Position numbers and translations under genes: made by a program
From: Clostridiaceae bacterium
GTDB taxonomy: Bacteria > Bacillota > Clostridia > Oscillospirales > Butyricicoccaceae
Direction of reading: 5' to 3'
Assembly (NCBI GenBank): GCA_016293155.1
Contig: JAEDEU010000002.1
Span: 1-60,817, forward strand
DNA: 60,817 nt
Notes under the pieces: model-generated
What the model was told of the DNA's origin: nothing
Databases searched by the model: none
What the model saw: only the letters and a program-made list of their open reading frames with translations
Shown here: positions 8,291 to 18,263 of the stretch, piece by piece
Layout: every line of letters starts with the position of its first letter
How positions within the stretch are numbered: position 1 is the stretch's first letter

Positions 8291-9136
8291 TCAGGTTTTC
8301 GGATGGTCTGCCCACAGCTCGCGGTACTTCTGCGGCGTCATGCCGACGGTTTTCAAAAAGGCGGCGTGAAAATTTCCCACGCTGTTATAGCCGACCAGAA
8401 AGGCTATTTCCGTCACGGTTTTATCCGTCATCAGCAGCCAGGACTGTGCCTGTCCAATCCTCCGCCGGATTGCATACTGGATGGGCGAATATCCGACCGT
8501 CCGGTGAAATACGCGCGACAGATAGGAAGCATTTTTTCCGACATGCTCCGCGATGTCCTCCAGACAGATATCCTCCAGATAGTGCGCGTCGATGTACTGC
8601 TGAATCTCATGACTGAGCTGAGTGTTTTTATCCATCGCGGTATCGCCGCGGCGGATTGCCTCTCCGCGCAGCAGCAGCAGCAATGCGCACAGCAGATGAT
8701 AGCGGATTTCTTCCTTCTCCGCGCTCATCAGCATAATCATCAGCGATTCCGCCTCCGGAAAGCAGTCCGCCGCATGCAGCACCGGCGTGCAGCCCTGCGG
8801 AATCAGGATGTTGTCCGGCTGCCGCCCGATCTGGATATTGGTCGCAATGCACCAGATGATATCCATGCCGTCCTGCGTATCCGTGTGCTCATCGTGCACG
8901 ACACCGGCGTTATAGATCAGAATATCGCCTGCGCTGACGGCATACAGCCGCCCGTCCACGGTATTCAGCCCGTGTCCGCTGCGCACCAGTACGATCTCCA
9001 CGCGGTCATCGTGTACATGCATAGCGCGGATGGTTTTGTTTTTGACCCGATCCTCCATCTTGACGGAAATCAGCTTCGGCTTTCGCCAAAAACTACTCTC
9101 CACGGTTTCATAACTCGGCTTGAGAAACATTGCCAT
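8291..9136 (-). CDS. AraC-family transcriptional regulator with cupin sensor
   Basis: 281 residues from the ATG at 9136, which has AAGGGGG eight bases upstream; a GTG nine bases earlier is less likely. The N-terminal half is a cupin-like effector domain (AMHVHDDRVEIVLVRSGHG, then VSAGDILIYNAG). The last 100 residues contain two helix-turn-helix motifs of the AraC/XylS type (FLVGYNSVGNFHAAFLKTVG). Flanked on both sides by sugar-metabolism genes with matching promoters, it is probably their activator; the effector is unknown. Confidence 0.9.
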   Translation of the reverse strand: MAMFLKPSYETVESSFWRKPKLISVKMEDRVKNKTIRAMHVHDDRVEIVLVRSGHGLNTVDGRLYAVSAGDILIYNAGVVHDEHTDTQDGMDIIWCIATNIQIGRQPDNILIPQGCTPVLHAADCFPEAESLMIMLMSAEKEEIRYHLLCALLLLLRGEAIRRGDTAMDKNTQLSHEIQQYIDAHYLEDICLEDIAEHVGKNASYLSRVFHRTVGYSPIQYAIRRRIGQAQSWLLMTDKTVTEIAFLVGYNSVGNFHAAFLKTVGMTPQKYRELWADHPKT

Positions 9137-9159
9137 ACAACACACCCCCTTACAGGTTC

Positions 9160-9188
9160 ATTATACGGCATTGCACAAACGCCGGCAA
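9160..9188 (-). promoter_or_regulatory. Promoter of the AraC-type regulator
   Basis: TTGCCG (9183-9188), 17 bases, TATAAT (9160-9165) on the minus strand. Unlike the two flanking enzyme genes, it has a recognisable -35 box and lacks the shared upstream block. Confidence 0.65.
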
Positions 9189-9221
9189 GCAAAAACTGCA
9201 CCCGCAGAGCTGCGGGTGCAG
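9189..9221 (-). terminator. Terminator after the sugar isomerase gene
   Basis: Perfect 12-bp stem, arms 9210-9221 and 9196-9207, loop of 2 (effectively 4), followed by TTTTT on the minus strand. Confidence 0.92.
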
Positions 9222-9242
9222 AAAGTGATATGATTCAATCAA

Positions 9243-10175
9243 TCAGATCTGATAGCCGACGGACTTCAGGTAATCCACGCTTGCCTTGACATCGCGCAGG
9301 GAGGTATCGGAGTTGCGCGGATCGCGCTCCTGCTCGATGGTGATGTAGCCGCTGTAGCCGATGTCCTTCAGGCACTTGCGGATTGCCGGATAATCCAGCG
9401 AGCCGGTGCCGATCGGGCACATCGAGCCCTTTCCGCAGCCCTCGAAGAAGCGGATGTGCTCGCCGAGCACCTCGCGGTAAACCTTCTCGTCAACGTCCTT
9501 GAAGTGAACGTAGTCCAGACGGTCTGCATACTTGGTCAGGTACTCCACCGGATCCATATCCGAATAATACAGATGACCGGTATCCAGGCACAGACCTGCA
9601 ACCTCATACGGGATATCACGAACGACCTTTTCGATCTCGTCGGAGAATTCGATGTAGCCGCCTGCGTGCGGATGAATGACCGGACGCACGCCCCACTTGT
9701 TGGCACGCTCGCAGACTGCGCGGACATTGCTCATGAATGCTGCCCATTCCTCGTCATTCAGACGCGGGGAACGATCGCTGTGACCTGCGGCATAGTCGCG
9801 CTCATCATGACCCCAGTCCATGACCGTCATGTACGGAGTCGGGAACTTCTGTCCCTCGTACATCGGCAGCTTGGGCAGCTTCGGGTCGGTAATCAGCTTA
9901 CAAATGTCGTCAACTGCATTCAGCACGCTCTCCTGATTTTCCGGATCGAGCAGATCATGGAAGATGGTACCGGCTACGATCGCCAGACCGTTCTTGTTCA
10001 GCTCTGCGGAAACCGCCTCTACGTCAATCGGCAGATAGCCATACGGTCCAAGCTCAATTGCGCTGTAGCCCGCCTGAGCTGCCTCGGACAGCACGCGCTG
10101 CCACGGCGGCAGATACGGATTTTTCGGATCATCTACGCCCCAGCAGCACGGCGCACCGCAAATTCTGATTTCCAT
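9243..10175 (-). CDS. Sugar phosphate isomerase/epimerase (IolE-like TIM barrel)
   Basis: 310 residues from the ATG at 10175, preceded by AGGAGG eight bases away; the open frame extends further upstream without a start signal. Family metal/catalytic motifs in order: AIELGPYGYL, VIHPHAGGYIEF, CLDTGHLYYSDMDP, VHFKDVDE and TIEQERDP. These match xylose-isomerase-like proteins such as inosose dehydratase IolE. It probably acts in the same pathway as the oxidoreductase at 6869-8056, judging from the shared promoter architecture. Substrate unknown. Confidence 0.87.
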   Translation of the reverse strand: MEIRICGAPCCWGVDDPKNPYLPPWQRVLSEAAQAGYSAIELGPYGYLPIDVEAVSAELNKNGLAIVAGTIFHDLLDPENQESVLNAVDDICKLITDPKLPKLPMYEGQKFPTPYMTVMDWGHDERDYAAGHSDRSPRLNDEEWAAFMSNVRAVCERANKWGVRPVIHPHAGGYIEFSDEIEKVVRDIPYEVAGLCLDTGHLYYSDMDPVEYLTKYADRLDYVHFKDVDEKVYREVLGEHIRFFEGCGKGSMCPIGTGSLDYPAIRKCLKDIGYSGYITIEQERDPRNSDTSLRDVKASVDYLKSVGYQI

Positions 10176-10223
10176 ATTGGGTTCCTCCTGTTTGATTCTT
10201 ATATTGATTCGGTTCTTTGCTTG

Positions 10224-10274
10224 ATTGTCTGTATTATAGCGAGATTTCCCCTGCTTTGTATACGAAATATTGAC
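10224..10274 (-). promoter_or_regulatory. AraC-type promoter B (sugar isomerase gene)
   Basis: GTCAATATTTCG (10263-10274), 21 bases, CGCTATAATACAGACAAT (10224-10241) on the minus strand. Blocks and spacing are the same as promoter A; the 21-base interval itself is not conserved. Confidence 0.65.
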
Positions 10275-10373
10275 CTGGTTTAAGGGGAAATTTTGAAAAA
10301 ATCGCCTCTTTTTCCGCAAACCTCATATATTTTGACTTTTTCTGCCTGCTTTCCGATTTCTCCCGCTCCGCAC

Positions 10374-10408
10374 GAAAAAAGCCCCTCCGGAGCCGCTGTC
10401 CGGAGGGA
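10374..10408 (-). terminator. Terminator after eno
   Basis: 9-bp perfect stem (10399-10407 with 10383-10391) and TTTTTT on the minus strand; it ends the glycolytic cluster. Confidence 0.9.
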
Positions 10409-10416
10409 CTCAATTG

Positions 10417-11788
<1,372 letters not shown>

Positions 11789-11820
11789 CTTCGGTGCAGT
11801 ATTGAATGATAGGACGCTGC

Positions 11821-13338
11821 TTACTTCACGATCAGCGACTCGCCGTCCATCTCAGCCGGCTGCGGCAGACCGAGAATCTCCAGCATGGTCGGAGCGATAT
11901 CCGCCAGACGACCCGGCTTCAGCTCGCCCTCGTAGCCGACCATTGCCAGCGGAACCGGATTGCAGGAATGCGCGGTGAACGGAGACTTCTCGTCGTCCTC
12001 GAGCATCTGATCCGCGTTGCCGTGGTCTGCGGTGATGAGTGCTGCGCCGCCTGCCTTGAGGATGGCATCGACGGTTCTGCCCACGCAGGTATCCACTGCC
12101 TCAACGGCTGCAACCGCTGCATCAAACACGCCGGTGTGACCGACCATGTCGCAGTTTGCGTAGTTGAGGATGATGACGTCGAACTTGCCGCTCTCGATCT
12201 CCTCGACAACCTTATCGCATACCAGATATGCGCTCATCTCCGGCTGGAGATCGTAGGTTGCAACCTTCGGGGACTTGATGAGGTCACGGGACTCGTTCTT
12301 GTACGGAGCCTCTACGCCGCCGTTGAAGAAGAACGTAACGTGTGCGTACTTCTCGGTCTCTGCGATGCGCAGCTGAGTCAGACCGTTCTCCGCGATATAC
12401 TCGCCAAAGGTATTGGTCAGCGACTGCGGCTTGAATGCAACGTGTACGTTCGGCATGGTTGCATCGTACTGCGTCATGCAGACATAGTACAGCGGGAAGA
12501 AGCCGTTGCGGCGCTCAAAGCCGGCAAAGTCCGGATCCACCAGCGTGCGGGTGATCTCACGCGCACGGTCCGGGCGGAAGTTTGCAAAGATAATCGAGTC
12601 GTTCGGCTGGATGGTCGCGCCCTCTGCGCAGACAACCGGAACCACGAACTCATCGGTGACGCCCTCGTCGTAGGAAGCCTTGACCGCAGCGACCGGGTCC
12701 GCATTCTTGACGCCCTCGCCGTATACCATTGCGGCATACGCCTTCTCCAGGCGGTCGAAGCGGTTGTCACGGTCCATTGCGTAGTAACGGCCCTCGACGG
12801 TTGCGATCTTGCCGACGCCCAGCTCGGTCAGCTTGTCCTGCATTGCCTGTACAAAGTCCGCACCGGAGGTCGGCGGAACGTCACGGCCGTCCAGGAAGCA
12901 GTGCACGTACACCTTGGTCAGGCCGTTCTTCTTTGCCAGCTCCACCAGAGCGCAGATGTGGTCAAAGTGCGAGTGAACGCCGCCGTCCGACATCAGACCG
13001 TAGATGTGCAGTGCGGAATCGTTCTTCTTGCAGTTCTCCACAGCGCCCAGGAATGCCTCGTTCTGGAAGAACGCGCCGTCCTGAATGGACTTGGTGATGC
13101 GGGTCAGCTCCTGATACACAACGCGGCCTGCGCCGATGTTGGTATGACCGACCTCACTGTTGCCCATCTGACCGTCCGGCAGACCGACATCCATGCCGGA
13201 AGCGCCCAGCTGAGTGACAGCACCCTCGGCAAACAGGCGGTCCAAATTCGGAGTTTTTGCTGCGTGGATGGCATTGCCCATGTCGCTGTCGCGCAGTCCG
13301 TAGCCGTCCATGATAATGAGTATTAACGGTTTTTTCAT
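11821..13338 (-). CDS. gpmI: 2,3-bisphosphoglycerate-independent phosphoglycerate mutase
   Basis: Interconverts 3- and 2-phosphoglycerate with two Mn ions. 505 residues from the ATG at 13338 (AAAGGTG six bases upstream; a GTG three codons earlier is poorly spaced). Alkaline-phosphatase-type motifs: MDGYGLR at 10-16, phospho-acceptor S61 in GQMGNSEVGH, DGRDVPPTSG, and the C-terminal metal site TADHGNAD with HSCNPVP. Lies between tpiA and eno in pathway order. Confidence 0.97.
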   Translation of the reverse strand: MKKPLILIIMDGYGLRDSDMGNAIHAAKTPNLDRLFAEGAVTQLGASGMDVGLPDGQMGNSEVGHTNIGAGRVVYQELTRITKSIQDGAFFQNEAFLGAVENCKKNDSALHIYGLMSDGGVHSHFDHICALVELAKKNGLTKVYVHCFLDGRDVPPTSGADFVQAMQDKLTELGVGKIATVEGRYYAMDRDNRFDRLEKAYAAMVYGEGVKNADPVAAVKASYDEGVTDEFVVPVVCAEGATIQPNDSIIFANFRPDRAREITRTLVDPDFAGFERRNGFFPLYYVCMTQYDATMPNVHVAFKPQSLTNTFGEYIAENGLTQLRIAETEKYAHVTFFFNGGVEAPYKNESRDLIKSPKVATYDLQPEMSAYLVCDKVVEEIESGKFDVIILNYANCDMVGHTGVFDAAVAAVEAVDTCVGRTVDAILKAGGAALITADHGNADQMLEDDEKSPFTAHSCNPVPLAMVGYEGELKPGRLADIAPTMLEILGLPQPAEMDGESLIVK

Positions 13339-13353
13339 AAAATACACCTTTTT

Positions 13354-13378
13354 TTCGATAAATTTTGATTCGATAAAT
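13354..13378. repeat. Direct repeat before gpmI
   Basis: TTCGATAAAT at 13354-13363 and again at 13369-13378 (period 15), just upstream of the gpmI ribosome binding site and downstream of the tpiA terminator. It may be a regulator site; no clear promoter hexamers are seen. Confidence 0.4.
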
Positions 13379-13401
13379 GTGAAAGAGTCAGAGAAATTTT
13401 T

Positions 13402-13433
13402 GAAAAAAGGCGGACTGTTTTGCGCAGCCCGCC
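13402..13433 (-). terminator. Terminator after tpiA
   Basis: 9-bp stem with one G-T pair (13425-13433 with 13409-13417), then TTTTTT on the minus strand. It splits the glycolytic cluster into pgk-tpiA and gpmI-eno. Confidence 0.85.
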
Positions 13434-13453
13434 CCGTTTTTCAAACGATGAAA

Positions 13454-14224
13454 TTACTGATTAGCTGCCTCGATGATTGCGGTGAATGCGTCAGCCTTCA
13501 GGGAAGCGCCGCCGATCAGGCCGCCGTCAACGTCCGGCTTGGACAGCAGCTCTGCTGCGTTGCCGGCGTTCATGGAGCCGCCGTACTGAACGGTGATTGC
13601 ACGTGCAGCGCGAGCGCCGTACAGCTCTCTCAGGCAGTCGCGGATTGCGCCGCAAACCTCGTTTGCCTGGTCAGCGGTAGCGGTCTTGCCGGTGCCGATT
13701 GCCCAGATCGGCTCGTAAGCGATGACAACCTTCTTGACGTCGTCAACTGCTACGCCGTTCAGAGCGCACTTTACCTGCTTGCGGACAACCTCCGGCCAGA
13801 TGTCGAGCTCTCTCTCCTCGAGGGACTCGCCGACACAGACGATCGGACGCAGACCGTTCTCGATTGCGACCTTGACCTTCTTGTTGACGGTCTCGTCGGT
13901 CTCAGCGAAGTACTGACGGCGCTCGGAATGGCCGATGATAACGTACTTGACGCCCAGCTCCTTGAGCATATCAGCGGAGATCTCGCCGGTGTATGCGCCC
14001 TTCGGCTCGAAGTGCATGTTCTCAGCACCGATTGCAATCTTGGAGCCCTTTGCTGCCTTAACTGCTGCCGGAATGTCAACATACGGTACGCACAGTACCA
14101 TCTCGCACCACTTTACCTTGGATACGAGCGGCTTCATCTCCTCGATCAGAGCCTTTGCCTGGCTCGGAGTCATGTTCATCTTCCAGTTGCCTGCGATGAT
14201 AGTCTTACGATATCTGCGATTCAT
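13454..14224 (-). CDS. tpiA: Triosephosphate isomerase
   Basis: Interconverts dihydroxyacetone phosphate and glyceraldehyde 3-phosphate. 256 residues. Catalytic residues visible: K15 in GNWKMN, H99 in IIGHSERR, E171 in [12 protein letters not shown]; the phosphate loop YGGSMN and GLIGGASL near the C-terminus complete the family set. Second gene after pgk, 111 bases apart. Confidence 0.98.
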   Translation of the reverse strand: MNRRYRKTIIAGNWKMNMTPSQAKALIEEMKPLVSKVKWCEMVLCVPYVDIPAAVKAAKGSKIAIGAENMHFEPKGAYTGEISADMLKELGVKYVIIGHSERRQYFAETDETVNKKVKVAIENGLRPIVCVGESLEERELDIWPEVVRKQVKCALNGVAVDDVKKVVIAYEPIWAIGTGKTATADQANEVCGAIRDCLRELYGARAARAITVQYGGSMNAGNAAELLSKPDVDGGLIGGASLKADAFTAIIEAANQ

Positions 14225-14335
14225 GTTGGAAAACCCCTTTCGTACAGGAACAATTGCTTGTCCTGCTGTCTTTCTCTGCTTTCTATATCGACCACCGGAG
14301 CCTGCGCTCCGGTGAGATCGCCAAATGAAATATAA

Positions 14336-15541
14336 TTACTTGTCCTGGAGGCACGCGATGCCCGGCAGAACCTTACCCTCCATGAACTCCAGGGAAGCGC
14401 CGCCGCCGGTGGAGATGTGGGTCATCTTGTCCGCATAGCCCAGCTGCTGAACTGCTGCTGCGGAGTCGCCGCCGCCGATGATGGTGATCGCATCGGTGTT
14501 GCTCAGAGCCTCTGCGACAGCCTTGGTGCCGACTGCGAACTTCTCGAACTCGAATACGCCCATCGGTCCGTTCCAGATGACGGTGCCTGCGTCTGCAACT
14601 GCATTGCAGTACAGCTCAACGGTCTTCGGTCCGATGTCCAGACCCTGCCAGCCGTCCGGAATCTCGCCTGCTGCAACGACCTGATCGTTTGCGGTCGGAG
14701 CGAAATCGTCAGCGATTACGGTATCAATCGGCAGCAGGAGCTTAACACCCTTCGCCTGTGCCTTCTCGATCATCTCGAGGGCGTAATTCTTCCAGTCCTC
14801 CTCCAGCAGGGAGTTGCCGATCTTGCCGCCCTGTGCTGCGGAGAAGGTGTATGCCATGCCGCCGCCGATGATGATGGTATCAGCGATTTCCAGCAGGTTG
14901 TTGATAACGCCGATCTTGGAGGAAACCTTGGAGCCGCCCAGAATTGCAACCAGCGGACGCTTCGGAGCAGCCAGTGCGCCGCCGATGACGTCCAGCTCCT
15001 TCTGGATCAGGAAGCCGGAAACTGCCGGCAGGTATGCAGCAACGCCTGCGGTGGAAGCGTGTGCGCGGTGTACGGTGCCGAATGCGTCCGAAACATAAAC
15101 GCCCTCTGCGCCGGCCAGATCAGCCAGAGCCTTTGCGAAATCCGGATCGTTCTTGGTCTCGCCCTTGTCATAGCGCAGGTTCTCGAGCAGCAGGATCTGA
15201 CCCGGCTGCAGTGCTGCTGCCTTTGCCTGTGCATCCTCACCGACGATATCCTTTGCCAGAATGACTTCCTTGCCCAGCAGCTCGCTCAGACGTGCTGCAA
15301 CAGGAGCCATCGAAAGCTCCGGCTTCCACTCGCCCTTCGGCTTGCCCATGTGAGAGCATGCGATGACTGCCGCATTCTGCTCCAGCAGGTACTGGATGGT
15401 CGGCAGAGCTGCACGGATACGCTTGTCATCGGTAATGACACCGCTTCCGTCCTTTGCCATCGGTACGTTAAAATCGCAGCGCAGCAGAACCTTCTTGCCT
15501 GCTACATCAATGTCCTTGACGCTCTTCTTGTTGTACTCCAT
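14336..15541 (-). CDS. pgk: Phosphoglycerate kinase
   Basis: Makes ATP from 1,3-bisphosphoglycerate. 401 residues from the ATG at 15541, which is preceded by AAGGAG; the open frame runs 14 codons further without support. Motifs: [10 protein letters not shown] near the N-terminus, HMGKPKG, hinge and nucleotide motifs [29 protein letters not shown]. First gene of the cluster; glyceraldehyde-3-phosphate dehydrogenase, its usual partner in such clusters, is not in the window. Confidence 0.98.
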   Translation of the reverse strand: MEYNKKSVKDIDVAGKKVLLRCDFNVPMAKDGSGVITDDKRIRAALPTIQYLLEQNAAVIACSHMGKPKGEWKPELSMAPVAARLSELLGKEVILAKDIVGEDAQAKAAALQPGQILLLENLRYDKGETKNDPDFAKALADLAGAEGVYVSDAFGTVHRAHASTAGVAAYLPAVSGFLIQKELDVIGGALAAPKRPLVAILGGSKVSSKIGVINNLLEIADTIIIGGGMAYTFSAAQGGKIGNSLLEEDWKNYALEMIEKAQAKGVKLLLPIDTVIADDFAPTANDQVVAAGEIPDGWQGLDIGPKTVELYCNAVADAGTVIWNGPMGVFEFEKFAVGTKAVAEALSNTDAITIIGGGDSAAAVQQLGYADKMTHISTGGGASLEFMEGKVLPGIACLQDK

Positions 15542-15637
15542 AGGTCTTACACTCCTTAACTCAAAATATCTGATTGAAAACAATTACGCAGTCCTGCGCA
15601 ACATTATCCCAAAATGATTTTTCATCCCTACGGGATG

Positions 15638-15666
15638 ATTATACCTGTTTTGATATCGGATTTCAA
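15638..15666 (-). promoter_or_regulatory. Promoter of the pgk cluster
   Basis: TTGAAA (15661-15666), 17 bases, TATAAT (15638-15643) on the minus strand. The leader starts with a small hairpin (CATCCC/GGGATG) and is about 90 bases long. Confidence 0.82.
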
Positions 15667-15719
15667 GGCGCATTGAGAAAAAAATGCCTATTTTACGCAA
15701 TTTTTTCCGCCCAAAACCA

Positions 15720-16592
15720 TCATTTGCGCTCTTCGCCGTAATATGCTACGGCGATTGCATCCGGTCCGGTATTGGTTGTTACGGCGCAGCCGATCGGATA
15801 GCGGCGCACATCCGCAAAGCCGGACTGACGCAGCAGCAGCTCGGTCTGCTCGACAATTCCCGCCGGACAGTCCGCATACAGCAGATATGCCGTCTGCTTC
15901 TCCGGCTCCACTGCGCGCTTCATGACCAGCTGAGTGATCTTGGTGGGCACGCTCTTGTCGCCGCGGGTTTTTGCCTGAACATCCACGCTGCCGGCATAGA
16001 CATGCGACAGAGGACGCATACCCAGTGCACCTCCGACAAACGCCAGTCCGCCCGAAATGCGTCCGCTCTTTTGCAGATGCTTGAGGCTGAACACGCCCAG
16101 ATAGGCCTCCGAGCTTTTGATGCGGTGCTTTGCGTTTTCCACGATCTGCGCAAACGGCATACCCGCCATGCGCGCCCGTGCCGCCTCGACCACGATGCGT
16201 CCGTAGATATACGTATAGGTCTCGGAATCCAGAATTTCAATCGTCATATCCTCGCCGCACTCGGAATAAAACATATCGCGTGCGATATTTGCCGCCTGGA
16301 ACGAGCCGGAGCCTGAGCCGTTAATCATAATGCCCATTGCGTGCGTGCAGCCCGCGTCATGTGCGCGCCGGAACACCGTCAGGCAGTCCTGTACGGTCGT
16401 CTGTGCCGTGGACGGGATCTCCTCGCTCTCGCGCAGCAGCTTCCAGTACTCCTCCGGAGTGATGTCAAAATACTCGCGAAAGGTGCGGTCTCCGGCTGTG
16501 ACCAGAATCGGAATGATTTCAATTCCGAATTTTTCCACTTCCTCCTTGGGGATATCCGCCGAGGAATCCGTAAAGATACATATTTTTTCCAT
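15720..16592 (-). CDS. DegV-family fatty-acid-binding protein
   Basis: 290 residues from the ATG at 16592, which has GGGAGG five bases upstream. Family features: TDSSADIP at the N-terminus, the GxGSGSFQAAN stretch, LKHLQKSGRISGG, and a C-terminal GPDAIAVAYYG. DegV (FakB-like) proteins bind a fatty acid and can present it to the FakA kinase; no kinase is nearby, so the specific role is uncertain. In an operon with trmL, 19 bases apart. Confidence 0.88.
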   Translation of the reverse strand: MEKICIFTDSSADIPKEEVEKFGIEIIPILVTAGDRTFREYFDITPEEYWKLLRESEEIPSTAQTTVQDCLTVFRRAHDAGCTHAMGIMINGSGSGSFQAANIARDMFYSECGEDMTIEILDSETYTYIYGRIVVEAARARMAGMPFAQIVENAKHRIKSSEAYLGVFSLKHLQKSGRISGGLAFVGGALGMRPLSHVYAGSVDVQAKTRGDKSVPTKITQLVMKRAVEPEKQTAYLLYADCPAGIVEQTELLLRQSGFADVRRYPIGCAVTTNTGPDAIAVAYYGEERK

Positions 16593-16611
16593 TTTTCCTC
16601 CCAAAATTGCC

Positions 16612-17103
16612 TCACAGCTGCGTGCCCGGGAATACGCCCGCTTCCACCAGATGCGCAAAGTCATGCTGGCGCAGCGCCTCATATACGATCACTGCCACGG
16701 AATTGGACAGATTCAGGCTGCGCGCGCCCTCGCGCATGGGAATACGGATGCAGCGCTCCGGATGCTCGATGAGCATATCCTCCGGCAGACCGCGTGTCTC
16801 CTTGCCGAACATCAAATAGGCATCCGGCGGGAACTGCGCCTCCGCATACGAGCGCGGTGCCTTGGTCGTGGCGTAAAAAAAGTCGCCCTCGGGATTGCGC
16901 TCCCAGAATTCGGCGAGCGAATCATAATGACGAATATCCAGCAGATGCCAGTAGTCCAGACCGGCACGCTTTAGCTTCCGGTCGTCGATGGAAAAGCCCA
17001 GCGGGCCAACCAGATGCAGAACGCAGCCGGTTGCAGCGCAGGTGCGCGCAATGTTTCCGGTATTCTGCGGGATCTCCGGCTCGACCAGAACAATATGAAG
17101 CAT
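16612..17103 (-). CDS. trmL: tRNA (cytidine/uridine-2'-O)-methyltransferase
   Basis: SPOUT-fold enzyme that methylates the wobble ribose of tRNA-Leu. 163 residues from the ATG at 17103 (GGGGAG eight bases upstream). Motif 1 is NTGNIARTCAATG; the knot motifs are LMFGKETRGLP and IPMREGARSLNLSNSVAV. Length matches TrmL/YibK, which lacks an extra N-terminal RNA-binding domain. First gene of the trmL-degV pair. Confidence 0.93.
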   Translation of the reverse strand: MLHIVLVEPEIPQNTGNIARTCAATGCVLHLVGPLGFSIDDRKLKRAGLDYWHLLDIRHYDSLAEFWERNPEGDFFYATTKAPRSYAEAQFPPDAYLMFGKETRGLPEDMLIEHPERCIRIPMREGARSLNLSNSVAVIVYEALRQHDFAHLVEAGVFPGTQL

Positions 17104-17155
17104 TTTCAAAACTCCCCTCTGCCTCCGCCCGCAGGCCGCGGGGTACTACCTCTTT

Positions 17156-17184
17156 ATGATATTTCATTATTTCCGCTTTTTCAA
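17156..17184 (-). promoter_or_regulatory. Promoter of trmL-degV
   Basis: TTGAAA (17179-17184), 17 bases, TATCAT (17156-17161) on the minus strand, with A-tracts at about 10.5-base intervals directly upstream. Confidence 0.7.
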
Positions 17185-17224
17185 GCAGTTTTTTGATTTT
17201 TTCAGCGATTTTTTCGTGTTTTTT
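17177..17224. promoter_or_regulatory. Helically phased A-tracts upstream of trmL
   Basis: Five T-runs (A-runs on the transcribed-direction strand) start at 17177, 17189, 17197, 17209 and 17219, an average of 10.5 bases apart. This is the pattern of intrinsically bent DNA or a strong UP element. The first run overlaps the -35 box. Confidence 0.6.
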
Positions 17225-17256
17225 CCGTATTTGGTTGCTTCTTTGCCACATGATGC

Positions 17257-17289
17257 AAAAAAGCTGCACGAAACCGGGTTTCGTGCAGC
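17257..17289 (-). terminator. Terminator of the rimP-nusA-infB-ribF operon
   Basis: 13-bp perfect inverted repeat (17277-17289 with 17263-17275) followed by TTTTTT on the minus strand. Confidence 0.93.
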
Positions 17290-17313
17290 CTGTATCAGAG
17301 GCGTTTCCCTCCG

Positions 17314-18234
17314 TTATGCATAACAGATATCGCTGTTTGCAAAGTATTCTCTTGTTTTTCGGACATCGCCCGCGATTGCCTTTTTCAGCTCCTCGACGTT
17401 CGGCCACTGCCGCTCCGGGCGCAGGAACTCATACAGCTCCACGCGGATCAGCTTGCCGTACAGATCGCCGGAAAAGTCCAGCAGATGCGGCTCGACCGTG
17501 ATGCCGTGCTGATCGGCAAACGTCGGACGCTCTCCGATATTGGTTGCCGCAATGTGCGATTCGCCGTCCACGACCACACGCGAGACGTATACGCCGTTCG
17601 GCGGAACCTGCATCTCTGCGGGCAGCGGGATGTTGCAGGTCGGAATGCCCATGCGCCGTCCGACCGTCCGTCCGTGACCGACCACGCCCGCAATCGTATA
17701 CGGATGCCCCAGAAAGCGATTGGCGCGTGCGATGTCGCCCTGCGCAATCAGCCCGCGGATATAGGTGGAGCTGACCACAATGTCGTCCATCATGACGTTC
17801 GGGATGGTATCGCAGCCGATGCCCAGACGCGCGCATTCCTCTGCCAGACGCTCCGGATTGCCCTGCCCGCGGTAGCCGAAGCGATTGTTCTCTCCGGTGA
17901 TAATCCAGCAGGCATGGAACTGCTCGTACAGCACCTTGTCCACAAATTCCTTCCAATCCATCTCCATGAGGGACTTGTCAAAGTGGGCAAAGATGACCTC
18001 GTCCACGCCGCCCTGCTCCTTGATTTCATCCGCACGGATGATCGGAGAGGTGATGAGCGGCGTGCTCCTGCCGCTGATGAGTGAATTCGGGTGACGGTCA
18101 AAGGTAAAGACCGAGGCAGTCGCACCGTTCTCTCTGGCACGGCGCACCGCCATATCCATCAGCGCGCGATGACCGCAGTGAACACCGTCAAAAAATCCCA
18201 GCGCAATCGCGCGGCGCACCTCTTTTTCTTTCAT
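17314..18234 (-). CDS. ribF: Bifunctional riboflavin kinase/FAD synthetase
   Basis: Converts riboflavin to FMN and then FAD. 306 residues. The N-terminal adenylyltransferase carries GFFDGVHCGHRAL with the nucleotidyl-transfer HxGH at 19-22 and VSSTYIR. The C-terminal kinase has GRRMGIPTCNI (PTxN motif) and the substrate glutamate region near YKGKL-like DLYGKLIRVELYEFLRP. Last gene of the nusA operon, 29 bases after truB, the usual Firmicutes arrangement. Confidence 0.96.
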   Translation of the reverse strand: MKEKEVRRAIALGFFDGVHCGHRALMDMAVRRARENGATASVFTFDRHPNSLISGRSTPLITSPIIRADEIKEQGGVDEVIFAHFDKSLMEMDWKEFVDKVLYEQFHACWIITGENNRFGYRGQGNPERLAEECARLGIGCDTIPNVMMDDIVVSSTYIRGLIAQGDIARANRFLGHPYTIAGVVGHGRTVGRRMGIPTCNIPLPAEMQVPPNGVYVSRVVVDGESHIAATNIGERPTFADQHGITVEPHLLDFSGDLYGKLIRVELYEFLRPERQWPNVEELKKAIAGDVRKTREYFANSDICYA

Positions 18235-18263
18235 ACGCCAATTCTCCTAACAGTCAATAACAC

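Noticed and set aside
11806-13326. 506-codon plus-strand open frame antisense to gpmI
   Set aside because: It mirrors the strongly conserved gpmI gene and has no ribosome binding site.
16922-17407. 161-codon minus-strand frame with a lysine-rich stretch (KKHEKIAEKIKKLLEKAE) upstream of trmL
   Set aside because: It crosses the ribF terminator and trmL itself out of frame; the Lys/Glu run is the translation of the phased A-tracts.
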